The notes below the pieces were generated by a model that was not told the origin of the DNA, did no database searches, and worked only from the letters and a program-made list of their open reading frames with translations. A program made the position numbers and the translations under genes. A stretch of 43,927 nt of DNA, from contig JACDGV010000022.1 of NCBI GenBank assembly GCA_013821425.1, forward strand, positions 1-43,927, read 5' to 3'. This DNA comes from Nitrosospira sp. (lineage in GTDB: Bacteria > Pseudomonadota > Gammaproteobacteria > Burkholderiales > Nitrosomonadaceae). Below, in pieces: positions 20,410 to 29,498 of the stretch (position 1 is its first letter; every line of letters starts with the position of its first letter).

Positions 20410-20553
20410 TAGGGTCTCCGCAAGTACCATCCCAAACATGCATAGGCCTCTGGTACGCAACCCGAATCGATTGAGCAACTGATCCCGATATGCAAAACGA
20501 TAGAGCGAGTTGAGCGAACGGGGATTTCGGATTTCTGTTTTAGGTCCGCGGTT

Positions 20554-20579
20554 CACGGTGCTGCGTGCGGCACACCGTG
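20554..20579. promoter_or_regulatory. Hairpin between czcI and czcC
   Basis: CACGGTG at 20554-20560 pairs with CACCGTG at 20573-20579, and GTGC/GCAC can pair inside. It sits downstream of czcI and upstream of czcC on the transcribed strand, with no T-tract, so it may stabilise mRNA, weaken read-through or be a protein site. Confidence 0.4.
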
Positions 20580-20613
20580 GCGTGGCTCGACTACACTCCT
20601 CGCCGTAAAATTT

Positions 20614-20991
20614 CTAGATCGAAAAAATGCTTCGGGGAGGATGCAGAGGTAAGTCCAGAATGGAGTCCGGAAGGGTGGTGGAGACAAATATCGTCAAGCT
20701 TTCCACGGCAAGGGAAGGGGGCACGACCAGAGGAGACGTGAAGAAAAAAGGCTGATATTGGCCCGCCGCGTGAAGGCATAAATGCGTAGCGGCATCCAGA
20801 TGGCCATCATCGTTAAGAGCGGCATGGTGATGTGCCTCAAGATGCGCTGTTGGATCGAGAGAAAAGACATGGTGCTCATGATCCAACTCGTGAGCGAAAA
20901 CCTCGCCATTGAACGCCCAGCTAAATGCGTTTGCCAGCATGGCGACAAATAACATAAGCATGACCGGATAGATGTGGCGGCGCTTGTTCAT
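20614..20991 (-). CDS. czcI: CzcI-like histidine-rich periplasmic protein
   Basis: CzcI-type proteins are small periplasmic proteins encoded just before czcC and thought to tune metal-efflux expression. This 125-residue protein has a signal peptide (about 1-25), then a His/Asp-rich stretch with HELDHEHHVFS and HLEAHHHAAL, a THLCLHAAGQYQPFFF motif, and a C-terminal PLHPPRS typical of the family. The position first in the operon supports the call. The gap of 204 bases to czcC contains a hairpin. Confidence 0.75.
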   Translation of the reverse strand: MNKRRHIYPVMLMLFVAMLANAFSWAFNGEVFAHELDHEHHVFSLDPTAHLEAHHHAALNDDGHLDAATHLCLHAAGQYQPFFFTSPLVVPPSLAVESLTIFVSTTLPDSILDLPLHPPRSIFSI

Positions 20992-21093
20992 GGTTTCAGG
21001 GATTCTATACCACCGTAGCGACTGATGCCAGAAGCTCTGTTTTCCGAATATATTCCCGAAATGAGTATGGCGGGCAAGGAGTTTGCAGATAAC

Positions 21094-22932
21094 TTAGACG
21101 CTTCGCCAGACACGGCCGTAATTCGACGGAATAGTTAGCCAGCGCTCCTCTCTTTCTCCCGCGGCGAAGTTATCCTGATGGTGCAGTTGCTCAACATAGC
21201 TGCCCGCCCGCGCGAACACGAACGGCACGTTCTGGTCGGTATCCGTGAAGTTCACCGCGATCAAGCTTGCGGCGGCAGCGGTCTCCCGCCTGATAACCAG
21301 AATGCCTCGCGACAGGTAGCGTTCGTAATCATTATGGAAATAATAAATGCCGCGGCGCAACTCAACACAATTTTTACGCAGGCTCATCAATGCGCGGGTC
21401 AGCTTGACCAGGTTTTTGCCGGCTGTGTCATAAAAATAATCCCAACGTAGTGGCCGTAGCAGCAAAACCCGACCAAAGCCATCGTCGGGCAGAAAATAGT
21501 TTTCGCCGAATTCCTGGCCCTGCCAAAGCATAGGAATCCCTTTCGCGGCGAGCAGAGCGATCAGATAGGGCTGGAGCCGATACCATTTAGCCCGGTCGCC
21601 TTCGGCGAATAACGGGCTCCAGTCACGGTGGTGGAGGCCGAACTCGCAGAGGAAGCGGCTGTGGTCGTGGGTCTCTATATAGTTCAGTGGAAGCTTGGCA
21701 AGCGTTTCGCCGTTGTGGGTTGCATACTCAATATAGCCCAAGGCTCCGAGCCGATGGCCGAGATTCTCTATGGCACCATCGGCGCCGCGAGCGCAAGCCC
21801 TTGCCGCCCCGAAACTGGCATTCTGCCATGTGGCGTTGCTGTAGCTCTGTTCAAGAATCTGTTCCGGGGCTTCCAGTTGCTCAGCGATCTGGATTAGCCG
21901 TGACCCTTCCGGTGCGTCGAAACGGGTAAGGAGCGCAATTGTACTTTTCACATATTCGTACGTGTGGAAGACCAGGTTTGCATAACCAACGCCCAGTGGG
22001 CCATCCCAATAGTTCGGCACGCAGTCATAGCGGAAGCCGTCGATATGATAGGTATTCAGCCAGTGCAAATTGACGCTGTAGAAAAAGTCTCGAGTCAAAG
22101 CACGGCTGAAATCGGTACTGACACCGAAATAATCCTTGGCAAACGGCCCCATGAATGGATTATGATGGTATCGGAGGCGCCGGTAGAGATCGGCATAGGT
22201 AAAATCCTCCCCGGTATGTCCATAAACGGCATCCACGATTACCGCCAGCCCATGCTGATGCGCCACATCGACAAAGCGCTGGAAATCATCCCTGCGCCCA
22301 AAACGTTCATCAACGCCGAAATAACCGAGTGGCAGATATCCCCAATCGACCTCGAGCGAGACGTTGGTAACTGGCATGACCGCAATGGCGTTTACGCCGA
22401 GATCGGCGATGTAAGTCAGCCGGTCAATGGCCCCTTGGAGGGTTCCCCCGAACTCCGCAAGGTTGAGTTCATACAGGATCAGGTCTTGCAGCGCAGGGGT
22501 TTTCCAGCCGTCCTCGGCCGCGCTCCAAGTATAAGGAATATACCCCAGCGTAAAGGCCGACAGCTTCCCCACCGCATATTCCCGGGCAAAAGGATCGACG
22601 ATCCAGTCCAGTACGCCCACATTTGGATTGTGCAGTTCAAAGCGGTAGACATGCCGGCCCGGCAAGCCGAAATGGGAATTCGACTGCAAATCGCGGATCG
22701 TATTGAAATCCACCTTTACCGACCAGAGGTCGCCGTAATCGGCGTTGGTCTCGTGCCTCAACTCGAAGGCTAGCGGCTGGATTGACTGGATGAACTGGTC
22801 GCGCTCGTGGATGATTTTTATCAACAGGAGGTTACCGTCGGCAGCAGAGACCCATGGTAGTAATATGGCGAAATCCACTACCCCGGACGGCGATTCGTGA
22901 GGGCCGAGCTGATTCAGAGGAAGCTGTTGCAT
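21094..22932 (-). CDS. GH13 alpha-amylase family glycosidase (TreZ/GlgB-like)
   Basis: This 612-residue protein has an N-terminal beta-sandwich (about 1-120, CBM48-like), a GH13 barrel, and a C-terminal beta domain. The four GH13 regions are present: VIVDAVYGHTG, GFRYDCV with nucleophile Asp303, IQIAEQ with acid/base Glu351, and ETHDHSRF with Asp423. The organisation resembles maltooligosyl-trehalose trehalohydrolase or a branching enzyme. No treY, treS or glg gene is adjacent, so the substrate is not settled. No signal peptide is visible. A cupin gene lies 40 bases upstream on the same strand. Confidence 0.85.
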   Translation of the reverse strand: MQQLPLNQLGPHESPSGVVDFAILLPWVSAADGNLLLIKIIHERDQFIQSIQPLAFELRHETNADYGDLWSVKVDFNTIRDLQSNSHFGLPGRHVYRFELHNPNVGVLDWIVDPFAREYAVGKLSAFTLGYIPYTWSAAEDGWKTPALQDLILYELNLAEFGGTLQGAIDRLTYIADLGVNAIAVMPVTNVSLEVDWGYLPLGYFGVDERFGRRDDFQRFVDVAHQHGLAVIVDAVYGHTGEDFTYADLYRRLRYHHNPFMGPFAKDYFGVSTDFSRALTRDFFYSVNLHWLNTYHIDGFRYDCVPNYWDGPLGVGYANLVFHTYEYVKSTIALLTRFDAPEGSRLIQIAEQLEAPEQILEQSYSNATWQNASFGAARACARGADGAIENLGHRLGALGYIEYATHNGETLAKLPLNYIETHDHSRFLCEFGLHHRDWSPLFAEGDRAKWYRLQPYLIALLAAKGIPMLWQGQEFGENYFLPDDGFGRVLLLRPLRWDYFYDTAGKNLVKLTRALMSLRKNCVELRRGIYYFHNDYERYLSRGILVIRRETAAAASLIAVNFTDTDQNVPFVFARAGSYVEQLHHQDNFAAGEREERWLTIPSNYGRVWRSV

Positions 22933-22972
22933 GATTTGATACCTCGACGATGAAGCGTTCAGGCTTCCCTAG

Positions 22973-23341
22973 CTAATCTGCGTCCCTGGTTCCGGCGTCC
23001 TTTTCGCCCCCCTTGGGTCCCCAGAATATCACCCACGTTCCGAAATCGCTGGAGAAATTTTCGAACTGGTGTTCGACATTGGCCCCTACAAAAAGGCAAT
23101 CCCCTGCTTCGAACGAATGGCGATTACCGTCAATGACAAGCTCACCGCTTCCCCGATGGATGAAATAAACTTCATCCTGCTCATGCGGGGTTTGCGGATC
23201 ATGGCCGACGGGAGCGTAATATTCGACTGACATCGAGCCGTGAGTCAGTGCCAGCGCGAATGGCTCGCCCATTGGCCACTCAGCGGTGCTCGGTCCCGGT
23301 ATACGGGAAAGCACTTCTACATAAGTTGCCTTGGCTTTCAC
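22973..23341 (-). CDS. Cupin-domain protein
   Basis: This 122-residue single-domain cupin shows the two cupin motifs: PHEQDEVYFIHRGSGELVI (about 52-70) and DCLFVGANVEHQFENF (about 81-96), which supply the usual His/Glu/His metal ligands. The start is GTG. It probably forms a short operon with the GH13 gene 40 bases downstream. Cupins of this kind cover sugar isomerases, dioxygenases and sensors, so no function can be assigned. Confidence 0.8.
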   Translation of the reverse strand: MKAKATYVEVLSRIPGPSTAEWPMGEPFALALTHGSMSVEYYAPVGHDPQTPHEQDEVYFIHRGSGELVIDGNRHSFEAGDCLFVGANVEHQFENFSSDFGTWVIFWGPKGGEKDAGTRDAD

Positions 23342-23540
23342 GGAAAAATCAGCGCGAGTGGCACGCTGCCTGGTTTCGCGCTTCGGGATTGACTAATCAT
23401 AGCTGTTCCAGGGCACAGAGGTTTAAAAATCGTTAATTTTATTAGCCAGGAGGCTATATTTTTTATGCATGTAGCTGCCTTTTTTCTTCCCGCAGTCGAG
23501 TGGATTTATCCACCGCTATATAGGGTCCTTAAGGGTTGCT

Positions 23541-23562
23541 AACGGATCACAAACGGATCGCA
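23541..23562. repeat. Two adjacent 11-bp direct repeats upstream of lon
   Basis: AACGGATCACA and AACGGATCGCA lie head to tail and are followed by AACCGGTGG, giving two and a half near-copies. They could be a binding array or a chance repeat. The 659-base stretch from 23342 to 24000 otherwise holds two hairpins near lon and one weak small frame, both listed separately. Confidence 0.5.
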
Positions 23563-23684
23563 AACCGGTGGAAAAAACAGGGAAACCTGGATACGCGAAA
23601 AAACGAGAGTTCATGGCGGTCGGATATATCGTCCCACCTGGTGTGCGTTGCCGTACGGAAGCGGCTCATTCGAAGGATTATACT

Positions 23685-23843
23685 GTGACAAAAATCGCCA
23701 AGCCATTTTTCGCGGCGATCTTTGTCATGGCTGTTTTTACGCCGCTATTGATTTCTTTTCCGGAGGGGGAAAGATTTGCGTTTTGCTTCATGACAGGACC
23801 CAAGGCTATCATCTTCAAACGTGGTGCCATGCGGTGTCCGTGA
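23685..23843 (+). CDS. Possible small exported peptide (uncertain)
   Basis: A 52-codon frame starts at a GTG that has AAGGA six bases upstream. The product begins MTKIAKPFFAAIFVMAVF, which looks like a signal peptide or membrane helix, and then continues with no recognisable domain. It could be a real small protein, a remnant of a lost gene, or a chance frame in the lon leader. Nothing else is similar in this window. Confidence 0.25.
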   Translation: MTKIAKPFFAAIFVMAVFTPLLISFPEGERFAFCFMTGPKAIIFKRGAMRCP

Positions 23844-23852
23844 TCGTTAATA

Positions 23853-23929
23853 CCTGCTGGATTAGCAGGAGAGACGCGGCCTCTGCTATCGGTGTTTTTG
23901 ATTTTTACGAGATCTTGCGGCCGAGCAAG
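23853..23929. promoter_or_regulatory. Two hairpins in the lon leader
   Basis: CCTGCT (23853-23858) pairs with AGCAGG (23864-23869) across GGATT, and CTTGC (23914-23918) pairs with GCAAG (23925-23929). Both lie on the strand of lon within 150 bases of its start. No T-tract follows either, so terminators are unlikely; they may shape the lon leader mRNA. Confidence 0.3.
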
Positions 23930-24000
23930 AATTAAACCCGACTGGCCGCGAGGACCGAGCCCCAGCTCCAAGAACCCTTTTTCCATCGCGGAGAGCCAAT

Positions 24001-26376
24001 ATGGGCGAGCTTATTGTTGCCAAGTTCGAATTGCCTCAGGACGTCATCGCGCTGGTACCGATGCGCAACGTCGTGTTATTTCCGCATGTATTAATGCCTA
24101 TCATCGTGGGCCGCGCGAAGTCGGTCGCCGCGGTGGAGCATGTGTTGCGCTCAAACGCGCCCTTGGGGATCGTTCTGCAAAAAGATGCAGCCGTTGACGA
24201 CCCGGGACTCGATGCGCTGTTCAACATGGGCACGGTTGCTAACGTCGTCCGCCATCTTACCTCGGGCGAAGGATTGCGTCACGCCGTTTGCCAGGGCCTG
24301 GAGCGATTTTGCATTGAAGAACTGGTCGATGGCTACCCGTTTCTCGCCGCCCGTATCAGACGTATCGATGAACCCGAACAGGTGTCCACGGAGGCCGAGG
24401 CCCTCGCATTGCAGTTGCGCGAACGTGCAGTCGAAATCCTGTCGTTGCTGCCGGGAGTGCCAGCAGAACTTGCGCACGCGCTGCAGGCCACGCGTGCTCC
24501 GGCACATCTGGCTGACATTGTCGCGAGTCTGCTGGATACCGAGGTGAATGAAAAGCAGATGCTGCTTGAAACTGTCAGCACCGAGGAGCGACTGCGTAAA
24601 GTGCTTCAGATCCTGTCGCGCCGAATCGAGGTCCTCCGGTTGTCACAGGAAATCGGTGAACGAACGAAAGAGCAATTGGAGGACCGTGAACGCAAATTTC
24701 TCTTGCGCGAGCAACTAAAAACGATTCAGAAGGAGCTTGGTGAAACGGAAGGCGATGATCAGGAAATCACTCAACTGGAAGAGGCCATCGCCAAGGCGGG
24801 CATGCCGGACGAAATCGAGACTCAGGCGCGCAAGGAATTGCAGCGGTTACGGCGAATGCCGTCTGCTTCAAGCGAATACTCCATGCTCCACACCTATCTG
24901 GAGTGGATGACCGAATTGCCGTGGCGCCTGCCGGAAGGGCTGCCTATCGACCTGAATGCGGCGCGCCAGATACTCGAAGCCGATCACTTCGGACTTGAGC
25001 GAGTCAAGCAGCGAATCATTGAATTTCTCGCGGTGCAGAAATTGAAACCCCAGGGACGTGCGCCGATTCTGTGTTTCGTAGGCCCGCCAGGGGTGGGGAA
25101 GACTTCGCTGGGCCAGAGCATCGCTCGCGCGCTACAGCGGCCATTTGTTCGCGTATCTCTGGGCGGTGTACACGACGAAGCTGAAATGCGCGGCCACCGG
25201 CGCACCTATATCGGCGCGATGCCGGGAAACATCGTGCAGAGCCTGCGGAAGGCCGAGGCGCGTAATTGCGTGATGATGCTCGACGAGGTCGACAAAATGT
25301 CGGCCAGCTTTCACGGCGATCCCTCAGCCGCGTTGCTGGAAGTGCTGGATCCGGAGCAGAATTCAACCTTTCGCGATAATTACCTCGGGGTACCTTTTGA
25401 CCTGAGCCGCGTCGTTTTCATCGCCACCGCGAATGTGATCGATAATGTGGCGCCTCCGGTCCGCGACCGCATGGAGATTATCGACCTTCCGGGCTATACA
25501 CGGGAAGAAAAACTTCAGATAGGCCTTCGTTATCTGGTAGGCCGCCAACGCGAGGCCAATGGTGTGAGCGATGAGCAGTTCGAAATAACGGTCGAGGCAC
25601 TGGATGGCATTATCGCAAATTACACCCATGAAGCCGGTGTGCGCCAATTCGAACGCGAAATCGGGCGCGTGGCGCGCCACGCAGCCATGCGCATTGCCGT
25701 TGATTCGCAGCTCCAAGTGCGGGTCGATGCCCCAGATCTTGATGCTATCCTCGGCCCGGCGAAATTCGAGCATGAGATCGGGCTGCGCGTCAGCCTGCCG
25801 GGCGTGGCTACCGGTCTCGCATGGACACCCGTAGGCGGGGATATTCTCTTCATTGAAGCTACGCGGATAAACGGCGGAGGTCAGCTAATTCTGACCGGGC
25901 AGCTTGGCGGGGTAATGAAGGAGAGTGCCCAGGCTGCGCTTACTCTGGTAAAGTCTCGTGCCCGCGATCTCAATATCCCGGTTTCGGCATTCGACGGTAT
26001 CGATGTGCATGTGCACGTGCCTGCAGGCGCTATTCCAAAAGATGGCCCTAGTGCGGGCGTGGCCATGTTTATTGCGCTGGCCTCGCTTTTTACCGATCGG
26101 CCGGTAAACCATGATGTGGCAATGACGGGGGAAATCAGCCTGCGTGGACTGGTATTGCCCGTCGGCGGCATTAAGGAAAAGGTCCTTGCCGCACAACGCG
26201 CCGGTCTGCAGGTTGTAATGTTACCGGCGCGCAACCAGAAGGATCTCCGGGAGGTGCCCGAGGCAGCCCGCGCTGCATTGCAATTCGCTTTCCTTGAGAC
26301 AGTAGATGACGCCGTTCAGGCGTCGCTCGGTCAGCGGGCCGTCCACCGGGGCGGGTCGGATTTCAAGCTTGTCTAG
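24001..26376 (+). CDS. lon: ATP-dependent protease Lon
   Basis: Lon degrades misfolded and regulatory proteins in the cytoplasm. The 791-residue protein has an N-terminal substrate-binding domain (about 15-200), a helical linker, an AAA+ module with Walker A GPPGVGKT at 361-368 and Walker B-like MMLDEVDKM, and a Ser-Lys protease domain with Ser684 in PKDGPSAGV and the catalytic lysine in GGIKEKVLAA (Lys727, matching the usual 43-residue spacing). The ATG has GGAGAG five bases upstream. It is not next to clpX, so a second lon elsewhere in the genome is possible. It lies convergent to the intradiol dioxygenase. Confidence 0.97.
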   Translation: MGELIVAKFELPQDVIALVPMRNVVLFPHVLMPIIVGRAKSVAAVEHVLRSNAPLGIVLQKDAAVDDPGLDALFNMGTVANVVRHLTSGEGLRHAVCQGLERFCIEELVDGYPFLAARIRRIDEPEQVSTEAEALALQLRERAVEILSLLPGVPAELAHALQATRAPAHLADIVASLLDTEVNEKQMLLETVSTEERLRKVLQILSRRIEVLRLSQEIGERTKEQLEDRERKFLLREQLKTIQKELGETEGDDQEITQLEEAIAKAGMPDEIETQARKELQRLRRMPSASSEYSMLHTYLEWMTELPWRLPEGLPIDLNAARQILEADHFGLERVKQRIIEFLAVQKLKPQGRAPILCFVGPPGVGKTSLGQSIARALQRPFVRVSLGGVHDEAEMRGHRRTYIGAMPGNIVQSLRKAEARNCVMMLDEVDKMSASFHGDPSAALLEVLDPEQNSTFRDNYLGVPFDLSRVVFIATANVIDNVAPPVRDRMEIIDLPGYTREEKLQIGLRYLVGRQREANGVSDEQFEITVEALDGIIANYTHEAGVRQFEREIGRVARHAAMRIAVDSQLQVRVDAPDLDAILGPAKFEHEIGLRVSLPGVATGLAWTPVGGDILFIEATRINGGGQLILTGQLGGVMKESAQAALTLVKSRARDLNIPVSAFDGIDVHVHVPAGAIPKDGPSAGVAMFIALASLFTDRPVNHDVAMTGEISLRGLVLPVGGIKEKVLAAQRAGLQVVMLPARNQKDLREVPEAARAALQFAFLETVDDAVQASLGQRAVHRGGSDFKLV

Positions 26377-26432
26377 TCAAATTCCCGAATTCCCTCCGGC
26401 AAATTCAGTTTCCTCTTGCCACCGGAATAGGG

Positions 26433-27182
26433 CTATTCGGAGATTCCCTGAAGCCCTACATCAAACGTGGCGGCATAGCCTTGGCCTGTTTCGGCGAGGG
26501 CAAGCATCAACTTGTCGCCACCCTTGCGAAATATACCGTCTCCTTCATTTCTGGTTCGACGCACGCGGGACGGCGCTTTTCCCGCATAGGGCTGCTGTGC
26601 ATGCACCAGGTCAGTGATAGCGTCGTTGAAGTAGAACTGGGAGGTAAATTCATGGACCCGCGTGTATTTGGCTTTGGTTCGGATCTTGAAATGAATGTGA
26701 ACTGTTCTGCCCGGATACCAGCCCGGATAAATAGTGATAAATCGCACACTGCCGTTCGCATCGGTTACCTGATAGCCGCGCAGGAATTTCTGCCCGACCG
26801 TTTTGAAACTACTATCGATCACGTCGGAATACACGCCGCCGCCGTCGCAATGCCACACATCCACAAAGGCGTCCGAGACCGGTTTACACTCTGTTTTGCT
26901 GGCCGCGAAAACGCGAATTTCAAGTGCGAGTGGTAGTCCTTCCTTTATGGATCCATTGGAAGGGTCGGACCGTATATCTGATCGATTTAATCGCTCATCC
27001 ACGAAATAGGGCCCTTCGGTCTGCTCAGGGGTGATGATGCAGGATAGCGTTCGTTGCAGTCTTTCCCCGCCGCCGGAACTTGCGGACGAATATCCGCCAA
27101 CCATATGCATGCCGGTTGCCCCGAGCAGGGCAAGCATTTTCCGTCGATTCAGAAACCAGTCCTGGCGATTATTAGTACGCAT
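26433..27182 (-). CDS. Exported intradiol ring-cleavage dioxygenase family protein
   Basis: The family uses Fe(III) to cleave catechol-type rings; protocatechuate 3,4-dioxygenase is the best-known member. All four iron ligands are here: Tyr118 in DGGGVYSDV, Tyr156 in YPGWYPGRT, His162 and His164 in VHIHF. The N-terminus has twin arginines (RR at 13-14) before a hydrophobic segment, so folding before Tat export is likely; members of this kind sit in the periplasm or at the surface. No other aromatic degradation gene is near, so the true substrate is unknown. The start has a good GGGAGAG site. Confidence 0.87.
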   Translation of the reverse strand: MRTNNRQDWFLNRRKMLALLGATGMHMVGGYSSASSGGGERLQRTLSCIITPEQTEGPYFVDERLNRSDIRSDPSNGSIKEGLPLALEIRVFAASKTECKPVSDAFVDVWHCDGGGVYSDVIDSSFKTVGQKFLRGYQVTDANGSVRFITIYPGWYPGRTVHIHFKIRTKAKYTRVHEFTSQFYFNDAITDLVHAQQPYAGKAPSRVRRTRNEGDGIFRKGGDKLMLALAETGQGYAATFDVGLQGISE

Positions 27183-27308
27183 GCTGCTCTCTCCCTTTAG
27201 TCCGGCTTGTCGGGTGGCGAATGGGGTGCAGAAGCATTAGGCGGCTCCATTCCTTCGAAGTTCCTGCAATCCCGGCTGGATATCTATATCTGTTATAAGA
27301 CGAGCAAC

Positions 27309-27932
27309 TTACTCCGGATCGCCATCGTTTTCCTGGTTGTCCTGTTTATAGAGCGAGAGTTTGCTCAGCAGGCTGGTTTTTACCGCGGGCCATTCATGCC
27401 GAAGTATTGAATAAACCACCGTATCGCGAATTGAGCCGTCACGCATTATTTGATGACTGCGCAAAATTCCGTCCTGTCTAGCGCCCAATCGTTCGATCGC
27501 TATCCTCGAAGCCTGATTAAAATAGTGTGTCCTGAACTCCACCGCGATAGCGTTTTTATGCTCAAAGACATAGTGGAGCAGCAGCAGTTTGCATTCTGTA
27601 TTGACGCCTGTCCTGCACACGGTTTTTGCGTACCAGGTATACCCCAGCATTGGTCTCTTGTTAAGATCGTCCACATTATAGAAGCGGGTTGTGCCTACGA
27701 TGCGGTTGGTACTATTGAGCCTGACAGCAAAAGCGATATTTCCCGTTTCGGCTTTTTCGACAGCATGAGTGACGTAGCTTTGCATCTGTTCAGGGGAAGG
27801 CACGTTTGCAAACCAGAGCTTCCAGAGTTCTCCATCCGCTACTGCCGCCCTTAAAGGTTCGACATGGGTAATATCAAGAGGATCGAGGGTTACGATCTCC
27901 CCATTCAACTTTACCGGTTCTAGCCAGCTCAT
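27309..27932 (-). CDS. GNAT family N-acetyltransferase (RimJ/RimL-like)
   Basis: This 207-residue protein has the N-terminal strand LNGEIVTLDPLD, then IAFAVRLNSTNRIVGTTRF, GYTWYAKTVCRTGVNTECKLLLLHYVFE for the acetyl-CoA region, and a C-terminal HYFNQASRIAIERLGARQ block typical of RimJ/RimL-like enzymes that acetylate protein N-termini or small molecules. The substrate cannot be read from the sequence. It starts 39 bases downstream of ppa on the same strand and may be cotranscribed. Confidence 0.88.
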   Translation of the reverse strand: MSWLEPVKLNGEIVTLDPLDITHVEPLRAAVADGELWKLWFANVPSPEQMQSYVTHAVEKAETGNIAFAVRLNSTNRIVGTTRFYNVDDLNKRPMLGYTWYAKTVCRTGVNTECKLLLLHYVFEHKNAIAVEFRTHYFNQASRIAIERLGARQDGILRSHQIMRDGSIRDTVVYSILRHEWPAVKTSLLSKLSLYKQDNQENDGDPE

Positions 27933-27971
27933 CTTTTCGTGCTTTTACGCTGTTTACTTTGACGTCTCAAA

Positions 27972-28520
27972 TTAAAACATCGGCTTTTTCTTGGCCGATT
28001 TATAACGTTTTACGCCGCCTTGTATTTCCGCTTCCGCTTCCTTGACTCCGGCCCAGCCATTTATTCTGGTCCATTTCCCCGCTTCCAGATCCTTGTAGTG
28101 CTCGAAGAAGTGTGAGATTTGCGAACGGACCAGCTCAGGCAGATCGTCGTGGGATTTTTGCTTGCGGTAGAGGCTGCACAGCTTGTCGATCGGCACCGCC
28201 AATACCTTGGCGTCTTCACCTGCTTCATCGGTCATTCTTAACATTCCCAGCGGCCGGCAACGCACCACTACGCCCGAAATAAGCGGAACCGGTGAAATTA
28301 CCAACACATCCACAGGATCTCCATCTTCCGATAAAGTATGGGGAATATAACCATAGTTGCAAGGATAGTGCATTGATGTCGACATGAAACGGTCTACAAA
28401 CATGGCGCCCGTCTCCTTATCCACTTCATACTTGATGGGATCGGCATTCATAGGTATTTCTATTATGACGTTAAAATCGTTGGGTACGTCACGGCCAGAA
28501 TTTACCCGGTCGAGATTCAT
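27972..28520 (-). CDS. ppa: Inorganic pyrophosphatase
   Basis: This soluble family I enzyme hydrolyses pyrophosphate to two phosphates and pulls biosynthetic reactions forward. The 182-residue protein has the metal-binding signature [13 protein letters not shown] at about residue 65, [12 protein letters not shown] before it, and the [18 protein letters not shown] stretch. Length fits the bacterial family. The GNAT gene follows on the same strand. Confidence 0.97.
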   Translation of the reverse strand: MNLDRVNSGRDVPNDFNVIIEIPMNADPIKYEVDKETGAMFVDRFMSTSMHYPCNYGYIPHTLSEDGDPVDVLVISPVPLISGVVVRCRPLGMLRMTDEAGEDAKVLAVPIDKLCSLYRKQKSHDDLPELVRSQISHFFEHYKDLEAGKWTRINGWAGVKEAEAEIQGGVKRYKSAKKKPMF

Positions 28521-28597
28521 TGGGATTCCCGTTCATATTGGTTGAAAACGGACTATTATAACCGTGAGTCCAGGCGATTACCGATTTCCCGCATGCC

Positions 28598-29422
28598 ATG
28601 CGTATGTTATTCAATTTCGCGATCATGATTGCAGTCGCTTACGTTGCACTGGCACTGGTTATATTCTTTGCCCAGCCAAACCTTATCTATTATCCTGAAA
28701 CCGGCCGCAACATTATTGCCGAGCCCGACGCTGTGGGGCTCGCCTACGAGCGCGTGGAGATTTCCACCGCCGATGGCGAAGCCCTGCATGGCTGGTTTGT
28801 CCCGGCTGCCGCAGCGAGTGGAACGGTACTATTCTTCCACGGTAACGCGGGCAACATTTCGCATCGCATGGAATATCTGCTGATGTTTCATCGCCTGGGT
28901 TACAACACGTTCATTTTTGATTATCGCGGCTACGGCCACAGTAGCGGCTCGCCCTCGGAGTCCGGTACTTATCTCGACGCCGAGGCAGCATGGCGTTATC
29001 TCGTGGAAGTAAAAGGCATACTCCCTTCCCGCATCACGCTATTTGGTGAATCTCTTGGCGGCGCGGTGGCCGCATGGCTTGCGACCAGTGTGGAGCCGGC
29101 AGGGTTGGTGCTGGCCTCGGTCTTTACCTCCGTCCCCGACATGGCGGCAAAAATATATCCTTTTTTGCCGGTGCGTCTGCTGTCCCGTTTCAACTACAAC
29201 ACGTTAGAGTATTTGCAGTCTGTTACCTGTCCGGTGTTTATCGCTCATAGTCCTCAGGATGAAATTGTGCCGTTCACCCATGGCCGCGCGCTGTATCAGG
29301 CAGCGCCGGAACCAAAGCAGTTCCTGGAGTTGCAGGGTGGACACAATAGCGGTTTCATTTTCATGCGGGAAGACTGGGTAGAGGCCCTGGACGGATTCTT
29401 GACGGCAACCCGTCATTCCTGA
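28598..29422 (+). CDS. Alpha/beta hydrolase with N-terminal membrane anchor
   Basis: The 274-residue protein has an N-terminal hydrophobic helix (about 3-25), then an alpha/beta-hydrolase domain of the BEM46-like group: oxyanion loop FFHGNAGN, nucleophile Ser152 in GESLGG, acid Asp in SPQDEIVP and His in GGHNSG. The natural substrate is unknown; members are esterase-like. It is divergent from ppa and is followed by a glycerophosphodiesterase gene after 76 bases. Confidence 0.88.
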   Translation: MRMLFNFAIMIAVAYVALALVIFFAQPNLIYYPETGRNIIAEPDAVGLAYERVEISTADGEALHGWFVPAAAASGTVLFFHGNAGNISHRMEYLLMFHRLGYNTFIFDYRGYGHSSGSPSESGTYLDAEAAWRYLVEVKGILPSRITLFGESLGGAVAAWLATSVEPAGLVLASVFTSVPDMAAKIYPFLPVRLLSRFNYNTLEYLQSVTCPVFIAHSPQDEIVPFTHGRALYQAAPEPKQFLELQGGHNSGFIFMREDWVEALDGFLTATRHS

Positions 29423-29498
29423 AGGAAGAAACCAGCCGAGGCCCACATTCGCTAGCGCTATGCGTTAAGCAAGTGTAAAAGCAGCGATATAATTAATC

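Noticed and set aside
20410-20556. Extended N-terminus for CzcC
   Set aside because: The 49 extra codons precede a clear signal peptide with its own ribosome binding site at ATG 20409.
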